Shown here: in pieces, positions 11,563 to 24,100 of the stretch
Layout: each line of letters begins with the position of its first letter
How positions within the stretch are numbered: the stretch's first letter is position 1
NCBI GenBank assembly: GCA_024734495.1
Contig: JALMQS010000826.1
Span: 62,001 to 126,000 of the forward strand
From: Forficula auricularia
Taxonomy: Eukaryota > Arthropoda > Insecta > Dermaptera > Forficulidae
Direction: 5' to 3'
Length of the DNA: 64,000 nucleotides
Program-made: the position numbers and the translations under genes
The notes under the pieces: generated by a model
The model's input: the letters and a program-made list of their open reading frames with translations, nothing else
What the model was told of the DNA's origin: nothing
Database searches by the model: none

Positions 11563-11794
11563 TTCGTATTTGCCGCGCCCAATTAGTTACCTTGGTCGCC
11601 GTTTCTGTCAGCGCCAGCACTATGGCACTTTGCACAAGTTCGGCTATGCGGCAGTTTACTGAACTAGGTTGCTATTGAATGCTTAGACAATGCGCCAACT
11701 TAGTGTAGATTATAGGTTATGTTACTCACATTTTTGTTGAAATTTCCAGTTAAAAATTTATAATTAACAATAATTATAAAAAATTTTGTATTAT

Positions 11795-11894
11795 NNNNNN
11801 NNNNNNNNNNNNNNNNNNNNNNNNNNNNNNNNNNNNNNNNNNNNNNNNNNNNNNNNNNNNNNNNNNNNNNNNNNNNNNNNNNNNNNNNNNNNNN
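11795..11894. other. Assembly gap (100 N)
   Basis: Exactly 100 unknown bases. This is probably a default-size scaffold gap, so the real distance between the LINE 5' end and the SYVN1 promoter region is unknown. Confidence 0.99.
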
Positions 11895-12183
11895 AGGGAT
11901 TCACGAAATGTCACCTTATGTCAACATGAGTTAGTGAGTGACGTGGCTCGTCCCCCTGGCGGAGTTCTCTTGAACCTCGACAAATCTCCGCCGATGTTGC
12001 TTCTGCTTGACCTTCGTCTTTGGCCTGGGTCGCTGGATCTCTGACAGTTGACTTTAAAAGAATGACGTGTTGTTTTGTTTTCATTGGATTTTAATTCTGC
12101 TCTTTTCGGCTTGGTCTCGAAATTATTCTAAATTGATTTCGTTGAATTGTTCTAGTCATTAAGCGAACGAATTGTTTTCGAAA
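11895..12183 (+). promoter_or_regulatory. SYVN1 5' flank and 5' UTR
   Basis: About 290 bp upstream of the SYVN1 start codon is markedly richer in GC than the surroundings and free of recognisable repeats. It should hold the 5' UTR and core promoter. I see no convincing TATA box at a sensible distance. Part of the promoter may lie in the assembly gap. Confidence 0.4.
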
Positions 12184-15100
12184 ATGAGAGGGCTGGGCGT
12201 AACACTGATAAGTCTCGGTTTGACATCAGCCGTCATTGGAAATGCATATTATCAGAAAAAACAATTTTACCCTTCGGTGGTTTATATCACGAAATCGAAT
12301 CCTAGCATGGCTGTAATAATCTAAAACTATATCTTAAAAAATAATAAATCAAATTCTATCATTAATTTTAATCTCTTTTAGGTTATATATATTCAAGCTT
12401 TTGTTATGGTAATATTAATTGGAAAATTAATGCGGAAAGTTTTCTTTGGCCAATTAAGAGCTGCAGAATTTGAAGTAAGAATTAAATTTGATTTTTATAA
12501 ATAATTCAAATATATAAGAAGTTATAATTATAATATTATTTAATGTAATCTATTTGGAAAAGTTATACTTTCATTTTCAGTCCAGCTTTGATAATTCCGA
12601 GGGGTGAACCGCGATTGGAATTAGGTGTACATCGTCTTTGGAATTCATTAGATAATCTATTGTCTTCTACTTGGAAGTGGAAGTAGGTGTACACGATTTT
12701 AGGTCGCGGTTCACCCCTCGGATAATTCTAAACCCAAGAGAAAAGCCTTTTTCTTCGAATTAATGCAATTTCATTTTTAGAGTTTTTTTGAATTGGGGAG
12801 AACAAATCAGCCGTTGATTTTGAAAGTGTGAGCCACAAGTCCATTTCCCCCAAAAAATTGAGTTAGCAATAAAAATATTGACAATTCTATATAAATTTTT
12901 ATTTTAAACAATTTCACCTGATTACTACCTTTAATAATATTTTCTAAACACAACATTACTTGGTTAATAGAATAATAAAAAAAAACAATATTTTGAAAGT
13001 AACTTAAGTCTACTTTGCAAAGTTTCAAATTGATTTTTAGTATAATTTTATTTTTAATAATACCTTGTGTTGCTTGGGAAAAATATATAATTTTTATATT
13101 TATGTACATTTAAAAGATGAGTAATTATAAGAGAAAATTAAGTGGATATCGATGAGGCAGTCCAAAAAAGGAGATAATTTACACTATCTTTTTATTCATA
13201 AAACCTGTGTAAATTATCTTCTTTTTTGTGGAATGCCTCATCGATATCCACTTAATTCACTTATCAGTCTTGTCTCCAAAAATTACTCCAATCTTATAAG
13301 AGAAAATATTTAACAAAATAGGAAATTAATAAAAAAAATCATATGCTATCTAATACAGTCGATAATTCGAAATCCAAGGGACTACAAAAAAAATTCGAAT
13401 TATCAAGATGAAAAAAAAATTCGAATTATTAAGAGTTTTTATTATATCTTTGAAAATATGTATGAGCTTACATAAATTTTATATATATCCTCAAGCGAGG
13501 GGTGAACCGCGACCTAATATCCTGTACACCTACTTCCATTTTCACTTTCATTTCCAAATAGAAGACAATAAATAGATGAAGGGGCATTATCTAATGAATT
13601 CCAAAATAATTCCACATAATTCCAAAGACGTGTACACCTAATTCCAATCGCGGTTCACCCCTCGGCCTCAAGTAAAAAAGTAAAAATAATGAAAACGAAA
13701 AAAAGAACAAAAAATTACATTGAAAAGTTTTTGTTTTGCCGAGAGTAGCAGAGTTGTTGATTCACAAAGAGAAACAAAGAGGTTGTCCTCTGCTTGATGC
13801 AAATAAACATACACACATATATATCGAGATGATATATCTGTATAACTGTATATATATACTATTTATTTGTTTGAGACTATAGTTTCGAAGACTTGGTCTT
13901 CATCATCAGTCTTTTTTAATTATAAATGTTTTTCATGGAGTCAATATCGTATGGATATTGAAAATTCGTCACTAGTAGTCAGCTTAGAACTCCTTCTAAG
14001 TTCTAAGCTGACCACTAGTGACGAAGAAATTTCATCCAAATATTGACTCCATGAAAAACATTTATAATTAAAAAAAGACTGATGATGAAGACCAAGTCTT
14101 CGAAACTACAGTATCAAACAAATAAATAATATATATACAGATATATCATCTCGATATATGTGTGTATGTTTATTTGCAGCAAGCAGAGGACAACCTCTTT
14201 GTTTCTCTTTGTGAAAAAACTACATACATTACGCGGAAAATGACGAGTAAACATTTCTAGGAAAAGTTCGAATTATAAAAAGGTGAAGTGACCTAGTTCG
14301 AATTATATCTCCCCCTCTTGTTACAAAAAGGATTGCGAGTTATCGAGCGTATCAAAAAATACACAGCATTTTTTCGATTTACCGAAGTTAACAGCTGAAG
14401 GGTTCGAATTATAGAGAGTCGACTGTACATATATATGTGCCCATAATTATGAAAGTGAACTAAATGAAAAAAATAGTTTTTTCATTTTTTATGTTCCATC
14501 TATTTAAAAATTACAATAATAAGATGTCAGTTTTGAAAATTCGCATAAAATTAAACCGTTAAGTGGATTTCTAGTTGTTTCATTATACAGAATTCGAATC
14601 TTGTTTATTTGATAAAACTTTAAATATCTCGAAACTAAGAATCAATGACTATGGTCTACAATTTCATAATTATGGGCACATATCAGCCAAAGTAGGGATG
14701 CACCGGGTCCCATAAAATTTCCAGAGTAAAACGTTTCAGCCTAATTGAATTTAGGGAACGCGGTGTTGGTTTATAGTGAAACATTATTAAAATTATATTA
14801 GGTTGGAGTTGTGGCGTTTCACAAGGAGAAAAAATTTAAATACAAAGATTTTTTTAAATTTACTCTATATTTCGAGCTCTTAACTCATCATCAAGAGAAC
14901 ATTGACTGAAATCTTTGTATTTAAATTTTTTTCTCCTTGTGAAACACCACCAACTCCGACCTAATATATTGTAGTTTCAGCCTAAGTTTATTGGGCTACA
15001 GAAATTTATAAATGGTTGTTAACATTAGTAAACATCATTATTATATCAATTTAAGTTGTTAAGTGTTGGTTTTTAACTTACAATTTTTTTTCTTGTTTGT

Positions 15101-18100
15101 TGATTTCTTGTAATTGATTTGTATTGATGTTTGGTTGACCTAGCCACCGAGGTCTTGTGCCTTTAAGCAGGTCGAATAATAAAGATTTATTTACTATTAT
15201 TATAATTATACATATATTGCGATAGACACATGGGATTGAACCTAGTTTGCTCAACAATAATAACTTTATGTAGTTTGCGTCTTGCTTGCGCCCAAGGTTC
15301 ATAGATGATGATGGTTTATACAAATTGTATTATATATATATATAAAAATAAATCATATGACTCTTATTAGAGGTCATTTTTAATCGCATTATCATTTATT
15401 TATATTCAAATGGACCAAATTAGGTTTAATTACTATACTTTCATTATTTCATTAAACTATAATATATATCTTCCTGTTTTTATATATCTCATTATTTACT
15501 TTAACTTATGTAGACATTTTTTTAATTTTTAATTTAATAAACCTCCAAAAAAGCATTTTTTAACCCAATCAAGAGAATAGATGTATAGATATTGGACAAC
15601 CCTATGCAATCTCTTTGAAAATTGACTGCTTTGTCTCTTTTTTTTGTTTGTTTTTTATGATAATGATGAGAGAAGGAGTTACACCAAAAGGTGCAACCCC
15701 TAAAGGCCTGGGTTGGCCCCTCCATCGTGAAAAGAAGAAAGAATTTTATGGGTTGGGCGGGGGTCGAAGGTATCTGTGGATACGTGTCTTAAATAGCTGA
15801 AGGTTATAAGTCGCGGGAAAGATTTTTTTTTTTTATAATGATACTGATACAAGAAGTTGCACCAAGAAGGTACAACCTCTGAAGTCCGTGGTGGACCCTT
15901 ATAACGTGAAGATAATAGTAGATTTAGTCATTGCGTAGCAGTCCAACGTATCTGTCCATGCTGGTCTTGAAAGATTGAAGGTTATAAGTAGCTGGAAAGA
16001 CGGTTGGGGGAAGAGAGTTCCAGTCTCTAGATGTCATAGGGATAAATGAATTGGCGAATGCGTTTGTTCGATTAGTATCTAGTTTAAGTGCGTAGGGGTG
16101 TTGAATTTTAGAAAATCGTGTATTTCGCGCAAATGAGATGGTGGCAGGGAGCGAGTTCCAGTCTCTGGAGGTCATAGGGATAAAAGAGTTGGCGAAAGCG
16201 CTTGTTCGACTTTTATCCAATTTTACAGCGAAGGGGTGCTGAGCGTTAGAAAACCACGTCTTTCTCGTAAAGAGGGCATTAGGGGGGATAATTGATTTCA
16301 GCTCGACTGAACAGACACCGTGATAGTATCTGTAGTACAGGGAAAGGGCAGAAACGGTTCTTCGGTGAGCCAGGGAGTCGAGTGAGTTGGTTAGAGCCGG
16401 GTCTCCTATTAGTTTAATTGCTCGCTTCTGAATTGCATCCAGTGTAGCAAGAGAATGCTTGGAGGCACCCCTCCACAGATGAGAGCCATATTCGAGAAAG
16501 GGACGAATTTGAGCCTTATACAGTATAATAAGTTGACTGGGAGTATAACAGCGTCTAGACCTAAATAGGAGACCTAGCTTGCGCGCTGCAGCTTTAGCAG
16601 TGGTTGAGATATTTTTATATATATAACATTTCAGCTTTAGATGTTTTACAGTAATTGTCAATTTAACCATGCATTATTTTCAAAGGAGATTGATTCTGAT
16701 TTTTATAAAAAAAAAAAATTATTTGAATGTTTTCTTCTTTTGTAGCATTTAATGGAGCGTTCCTGGTATGCTGTGACTGAGACATGTTTAGCTTTTACAG
16801 TTTTCCGGGATGATTTTAGTCCGAAATTTGTTGCACTATTCACGGTGTTGCTATTTTTGAAGTCTTTTCATTGGCTAGCTGAAGATCGAGTGGATTTTGT
16901 AAGTATATTTTTATTTTATTCAACAAATATAAATAATGTTCTCACAATGATAGCTATTGTGTAGGATGATCACTTTTTACATTGGTCTAGTGGACCTTTT
17001 TGCCCTGGCGGACAATTTTTAGGGGTTTTGGTTAGCGAGCCGCCATGCAGCTCCTAAGGTGACTCATTAGGCCTATACTGGCGTTGCAATCTCTTGCGCA
17101 GTCAAGACAAAGAAATGATTATATAATTTAAAGGAAAATATGAAAAGTAAAGAATATTCAAGATTTGACCTGTAAGGATATAAGGAGGTTCGACAGGACG
17201 TGCTCCAATCCAGGTTAACAAAATAACAATGGTAACCATAGTTTAAAAGAGACTTTGGTTCAAAGGGTAAAACTCAATCCCTTGGAGGAACCAAGAGTTT
17301 TCGTGGCGTCTCCTCTTTTTCTCTTCGTGAATAATTTGCCTGCGCTCATCGGCTTTAGACATAGCAAGCTGGATTTCCGTTCACCATTTCTGCCGATCCC
17401 CAGGTCTTGGGATCGATGCTTCCAGGGCCAAAGTCTCTGAACCAGACATCTTTGAATCTCAGGAGGGTCGGCCACGGGGACGAGTGCCAGTGGCTAGTTC
17501 GCCGTATAGCAGATCCTTGGGAATGCGCCCATCATGACCAAGCCACCTCAGCCGTCGTTGGGTCAGGAGGGCCTGAAAGGTCGGCATGTTAGCCGTATTT
17601 AAGACTTCAAAGTTTGTTTTGAAGGCATCCACTGTATCCCCGCTTTAGGCAGCGGATATGAAATGTATTTAGGCGTTTTTTGTGTCTCGAATACGTAGTC
17701 CATGTCTCTGCTCCGTAGATAGATAGATTTTAATTTGCTCTGAGAATGATATTCTCCTGGAACATAAAAGAGACAAATTTTATTACAAATTAATTTAGAA
17801 TTCCGCGGAGTAAACTCGCGAGCAAATCCACTCAACGGAATTTTTAACAAATTATAAGTAAATTTGTTTTTCTAGTATATTTATACAAATATAGAAAATT
17901 ATCAAATTAATTAAATTAATCTTAAGAAATTCAAAGAGAAATTCAAAGATGTTTTTATAAAGCGAAATTTTGAGAATACTTAGCGCTAAGTATTCTCAAA
18001 ATTTCGCTTTATAAAAACATCTTTGAATTTCTTAAGATTAATTTAATTAATTTAAATTTTATTACATTCAAAATCTGCTTTCGAAATTCAACCAAGAGAG

Positions 18101-21100
18101 TATAAAAAATATTAAAATTTAACATTAAAAAAAATAAAAGGAAAAATTTCTAAAATTAATTGATAATTTGAAATCACATTACAAAAAAATAAATATATCA
18201 CAGAATGATCAGCATGAATAAAAGATTTAAAATATAACATCTCAGCCTCACTCCACCCATCATCTGCTGACTCATTAATAAATCAAAACACTTTGCTTTA
18301 AAAGCGCCGATCGACTTAGCCCCCCTCACACTGGCTGGAATTTTATTCCAGAGCTTCGCGGAATAGACAGAGAATGACCTATGCATAGGATAATGTCTAT
18401 GTATGGGAATTTGAAGGTCCAGACCATAAGTCCGCAAAGCTCTGGAACTTACAGAGTTTTTAAACAGAAATTTACTATATAAGTACTCAGAGGACTTGCT
18501 TTTAAACAGATTGAAGAGAAAAATTCCTAGAATATAGTCTCTCTTCTTAGGAAGCCTTAACCAACCCAGTTCATTGTAGTAGGGCGTAATGTGTTCATCA
18601 AAAGGGACATAAAAAATGAACCTAATGCAGCTGTTCAATAATATCTCGAGCTTAAGTGTTTAATTCCTGATTTTAACTATTATATACAAGGTAACAGTAG
18701 TCGATCAGAGGAGCAACCAAAGAATTTATCAGAAGTTTTCTGATGGATACTGGCAGACAATCCTTAGATTTTTTAAATTGATAAAGTGATTTAAATACTT
18801 TATTTGATATGTTAACAACACTGTCTCTCCATGAGAGAGTTTGATCGAACTCTACGCCCAGGTTTTTCACACTATCTGAAAACTATGACATTTCTATACA
18901 ATAAGAGGGATGGAAAGATGGCAATACTGTTCAGATAAACTCTGCTGCCAAACATGATTGCCTTAGTTTTGCCAATGTTATCAATCTCCGAATCAATAAC
19001 AACAGAATCAGTGACGATAGAGCCCAAGTATGTGAATCTGTCTGTTCTTCTAATGTGTGTTCCCTATCTGGATGCTAAATGAGGGGTCCCTACCGAGGCA
19101 CATAACTTCAGTCTTCTGTAGGCTTATTGTCAGGCCGAAGGACACATTGCTCTAAACTGAGATACTAATAAATCTTTCTATGTACACAGTTGTGCATAAA
19201 GCTGGAGATAAGATTCTTTAATTATTCTTTTTTTTCTGCATCTATCAATCTCTCTATCTCAATCTTTTTTCAGATGGAAAGAAGTCCGGTAATAACTTGG
19301 CTTTTCCACATGCGTGTTTTATGTAAGTAAAAAAAATCATATTTTTTAAATAAATAATAATAAAATACTTAATCGTTATGCCATTCATCATGTAAGTATA
19401 CTACAAATAAAACACGGAAACCTAAAAAGCCGGCAAGTGCATTGACATATAAGTGCTTGATTGAGAAATAAAATAAAAATTACAAGATAACAAGTTTTAT
19501 AGGTATTCAAAAGAACTAAGAACTATTTACCGGACCCTATTCAATGAAGTGCTTATTTATTATAGCACTTTATGTTTTTAAGGAAGGCTTAAGAATTTTT
19601 TTACTATCGGCTAATAAAAATTAAACTACAAGCCCAATTTCAACTTTAAAGCTTTAAAACTTTTGGACAAACAAAAAACAAAGTTTCACCATAGGTGTTT
19701 TTTCATTTATTTACCAATTTTAGTTAGGAACCTTAAAAACTATTTAATAACTTCTAGATTTGATAGGTGGGTAATTTAGATCTTTATCAAGTCTCGGGTG
19801 GAACCACCTAGATTACATTTTTATTGAGATATTCTTATCAGAATGCACAAAGTATCAACACAATTAGGTTGTCATATTCGAATGTTTGAGAACTCATTTC
19901 AAGAGGTAGACTGAAAGCGTTATTAAATAAAATTATTAAACAAATTCCCTCATATTAGTAGAAATTTAAAACAAAAAAATTTAAATATATTTATATATCT
20001 AAAATAAATTATCAACATGGAAAATCACCATCAGATTTATGTACATTTTCTTTGTTTTTATTGATTCTTGAACTGAAAATAGTTGTGAAACACTGAATTA
20101 TACTAGTTAAATACTAGCTGCAAGGCCCGCCTTCGGTGGGCCTCTTGCTAGCCAAGGGGCTTCGCCCCCTGGACCCCCCGTCACTTGAACACTCCCTATC
20201 CTCCATCTCCAACAACTATCCATTCCACCGACCCTCTCTCCAACCCCGGAACTTCTCCCGGCCTCTGATCACCCTCCAACCCAGTAAACCTACCCCCCTG
20301 GACCCCCACCTTTCCCCTGGATCCAAACCTTCACCACTGGACCCCACCTCCCAACCCCACATAGATATATATATATATAGGTACAGACATAGGCACAAAT
20401 CCCCCTTAGTAGCCCCCTGAACCCGCACCCCCTGGACCCCAACCCCCACCCCTGGGGGAACGGACATACAAACATAGGTACATACAGAGACAGGGACAAA
20501 TTCCCTTTATTAGTATGTGATGATATAGGTACAGACACAGAGACAAATGCCCTTTAGTAACCCCCTGGACCTCCACCTTTCAACCTCTGGTGGGCGGGGG
20601 GGCATAGGTAGGTAGGTAAAGTAGATAGTTACCGAGGCAGGCACAAATGCCCTTTAATAGTATGTGATAAATAAATAATTTAAAATTTGTTTAAAATAAT
20701 AGTCAGGATTGAATGGAAGGTAGTCCAAGATTAAATAAAAAGAAAATTTCCAATAAAAGAAGTTTTATTATTTATTTGGAATCATCTTTTTATTTATCCT
20801 TTCAATCAATCCTCAATTTTATATCTATCGGCTCTGAGGAAAAAATCTAATATGAAATATTACTTTTTTTACAGCTCTTTTAACAATGTTGGGAGCACTA
20901 GATATCCATTTCGTTGGATTAGCCTACCAATCTACAATAACGAAAGGAGCTTCTGTTCAACTTGTTTTTGGCTTTGAATATGCCATTTTATTAACAATTA
21001 TTATCAATATATATATTAAATATATCCTTCACACCTTAGACATGAATAGTGAAAATCCTTGGGAAAATAAAGCAGTTTTCTTATTATATACTGAACTAGT

Positions 21101-24100
21101 TATGGGTAAGCTTATTATTATAATTATTTTTTTTCGAATACAACTAATTATTTATTTTATTTTAGGATTCTTTAAGGTACTTCTTTATATTGCTTTTGTG
21201 GCAATCATGGTCAGAATATATACCCTTCCATTATTCGCTTTTAGACCAATGTATTATACTATGAGGTGAGTTTACTAAATTTTTATTTATGAAGGTAGTT
21301 GTTTCGCGACAATACTAGCAAAAAGTTAATGCTAGAGTATATAGAACAGACAATATAATTCGTGATTCATAAGCCCAAAACTTTTTGCTGTTTATGTACC
21401 ACTACTAGCCAATCCCGTGCTCGTTTGACAAATCTGACAACATTGTCCGAGCTTGAATATTTTTATCATAGAAATGACAGATAAAATACATTATAAAGGT
21501 CGATTTATTAAACAAAAAGTTCTTAATAAACGATTAAAAGCTGTTGCGACAATGGCTGAAGCGAAAAACGTCAAAAAAGTACTAAAGTTAATCCACTTTT
21601 TAGGTTAAATATATGCGTTGTTGCCAGCTTGTTTTTAGTGTAAATTTTTCATTATACATTTTTCATTATTTATTCATTATTATCTCAGAAACTGTGTTGT
21701 AACTATTAATTAAAATTTTCTTAAAAAATCTATTAGTTATTGTTTAATGTTGGTTTAGTTTTTTATAACAATGGTAAGAAGAGTTTTTTAATTATAATTA
21801 AATATGTATGTAAACTTTCCGATATCCCGTATAGTGCAATGTATAAGAGTCTGAAAAACTCTATCTTTGGAATTTAATATCTCCGAACTATATTGTTCAT
21901 AAATTTCGTTTTGCCACCAATCGATGCAGAAGTATTTAAATAATAATCTACTATCTAAATTTCAAAAAAATCCTAAGAAAACCCATTTGGTGAAACAACT
22001 ACCTTGATTATTTTATAAAAGATTTGTATTTATTTTAATTTTATAACAATCAATAAAAGCTTTTTCTATAATATTATATACATTATTGAAATAACTTTTT
22101 TTTTTCTTTAGATCATTTAAAAAAGCTTTCCATGATGTGATTCTATCGCGGCGTGCCATCCGCAACATGAACACCCTGTACCCTGATGCTACCGCTGAAG
22201 AATTAGCTGCTGCTGATAATGTTTGTATTATTTGTCGCGAGGAGATGCTTGCAACTGCTGCAAGTAAAAAGCTCCCATGCAACCACATCTTTCACACTCG
22301 ATGCTTACGATCCTGGTTCCAACGTCAACAAACTTGTCCCACTTGTCGTTTAAATATTTTGCGAACTCCAGCTCCGAACACTACACAACCGGCTCCAGCA
22401 GCTGGCGCTCAACCTCGTGCTGGCGGAATTCCAGCCGGGGCGCAAGTTCCTTTGAGACGTAAGTGAAAAATTGGAGATTTTTTTAGAAGTACAAACCATG
22501 TATATTTGTTTATGTTTTGTAATATCAATAATAGAAGCGACTGTGGGTCAGTGGTTAGAGTGTCGGGCCTCTGGCCTGAAATACGCTGGTTCGAGACAGA
22601 GTCTCGGCACATATTTGCAGGCGTCTCATCTTGGAAAGCAATGGCAACCTACCAAGAGTATAATTGTCTAGTAACCTCTCCAAACTAGCCGTTCGGAACC
22701 GGCGTTAAAAAGTAGGTCCCGTATATCTTTGTAAAAACTTAAAACACACTCAGCACATGTATACGGAGCTATGTGGTATGTGGAGAGGAGCCAAAACTTC
22801 AGGGAGATCTGATACTTAAAGGGCACTTAAAGAAGAAGAAGACTATCAATTATTATTTCTAATAAATCAGGGATATTGGCACCGCGCGTTACTTGGTTCC
22901 CACAAATCCGGTCTTTTTGCCGTCTCAAAGCCAAATCATTAAACAAAATCTCTTGAACCGATTCATAAGCGATGTTCAAGTTCGCTGCCATCTCTCCAAT
23001 GGTCAATTTACAGTTTTCGGCCATCATTTCTTTAATTTTATCGACATTTTCGTCCGTTTTCGATGTCGACTGCGTTCGTCATCCTCGACAGACTCCGAAA
23101 ACTTGGTCCACACATAAAAGTTTGTTTTCGATAGAGTAACACTTATTCAGCATTTTCGTACCGTTTTTAACTCAAAATTTAATACAAACTCGTTGATGCA
23201 AAGACGATTTCATTTTTAAAATCGTAAAAATAGGAAACGGGTCTGATAGTCCATACCGAAAACCGAATATAAAAAAATGTTTCGAGGATTGGATCAAGCT
23301 ATGACATAAGTGCACTGCAGTCGATGGGGAGTACTTTGAATGGGACAATATCGATTATGATCAATAAATTTGTATTTTTGATTTTCTGTATAAATTCCTG
23401 AAACTTTTTGATCAAGGTAGTATTATAAAAATAGATATAATTAATATTAATTTCGTTCTAGCTGGAGGTGATGGTATTCCTAATATTGCACCATTCCCTG
23501 CGATGATGTTTCCCTTCTGGCCACCTGCCTTTCAGCCCGGGCAAGCTCCTCAAGGGCAACCTCAAGCACAGCCACAACAACAACCATCGAATAACAACCA
23601 AAACGCTTCATCCAACCAACCTGGACAAAACACAGGACAACCGAGTAATTTTTTTATTTAAGAATTTCTAAGTAATTAAGAAATAGTTACTAAGCTAGGG
23701 CCTTCTAGCTGGGCCGGATTTAGACTTAATAATGCCCTAAGCTATTTGAGATATGGGGCCCTTTATAAGTCCAGATATTATATGTCAGTGGCAAATATGA
23801 TTTTCGGATACCTAGAGGTTTAAACTAAAATACATTTAAGAAGTATATAGATAGTGAAATAATAAATATTTAACTTAAAATCATTTTTACTTTACCATAC
23901 AGGGTATGTATGGTCAATTATTGTAATCGTGTATGAAAAAAGTGGTTTTTTGCTTCTTTTTTTCGAAATATCTCAAAAACGGCTGAAACTACTTTGATAA
24001 AAAAAATTGGGTGAAATCATGGCATTTCGGTCTACAAAAAAGCTCTAATAAGTGAACATCGAAAAAATTATATCTTTCTAGATAATAATTGTTTTGTCAA

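Larger units (their letters stand above)
4650..11575 (-). mobile_element. CR1/Jockey-type LINE, split by satellite-bearing insertion
   Basis: Read on the minus strand, the order is ORF1 (11562-10255), APE-type endonuclease (10227-9450), a foreign insertion (about 9410-6840), the linker upstream of RT (about 6680-6250), RT (about 6250-5570) and the C-terminal region (about 5300-4860). The order is exactly that of a complete two-ORF non-LTR element, so this is one original copy. ORF1 is intact whereas ORF2 is frameshifted, stop-ridden and internally deleted. The 3' boundary is approximate. Confidence 0.75.
13719..14222. mobile_element. Hammerhead foldback element, subfamily 2
   Basis: The arms are long inverted repeats. 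The left outer end carries TTTTGCCGAGAGTAGCAGAG, then AACAAAGAGGTTGTCCTCTG and GATGCAAATAAACATAC. Each arm contains a hammerhead motif, minus-strand in the left arm and plus-strand in the right arm. The element lies in SYVN1 intron 2, inside the pogo-like element. The right terminus is truncated after TCTCTTTGTG. Confidence 0.8.
13356..14425. mobile_element. Pogo/Tigger-like element, split by two insertions
   Basis: The ends begin CAGTCGATAATTCGAA and, read inward from the right, CAGTCGACTCTCTATAATTC. Each is flanked by TA, the expected target duplication of this superfamily. The interior repeats ATTCGAATTAT motifs. A CGAGGGG MITE (13496-13664) and a hammerhead foldback (13719-14222) have inserted into it. 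No transposase frame remains. Confidence 0.65.

Noticed and set aside
13719..14222. Calling the ribozyme foldbacks Penelope-like elements outright
   Set aside because: Hammerheads point that way, but no Penelope RT or GIY-YIG coding sequence is seen, and the arms are inverted rather than direct.
20136..20538. Proline-rich and glycine-rich frames on both strands
   Set aside because: They read a C-rich repeat segment; there is no domain, and mirrored frames occur on the other strand.
21540..21580. Hammerhead-like CTGAAG...AAACGTC in the TTAA element
   Set aside because: There is no stem II between the boxes, and the GA of CUGANGA is missing.
22013..22612. Minus-strand and other-frame readings over SYVN1 exon 7
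   Set aside because: They overlap the conserved RING-H2 exon and are shadows.
22540..22620. tRNA gene
   Set aside because: A and B boxes are present but no complete cloverleaf with an anticodon stem; the SINE body and tail follow.
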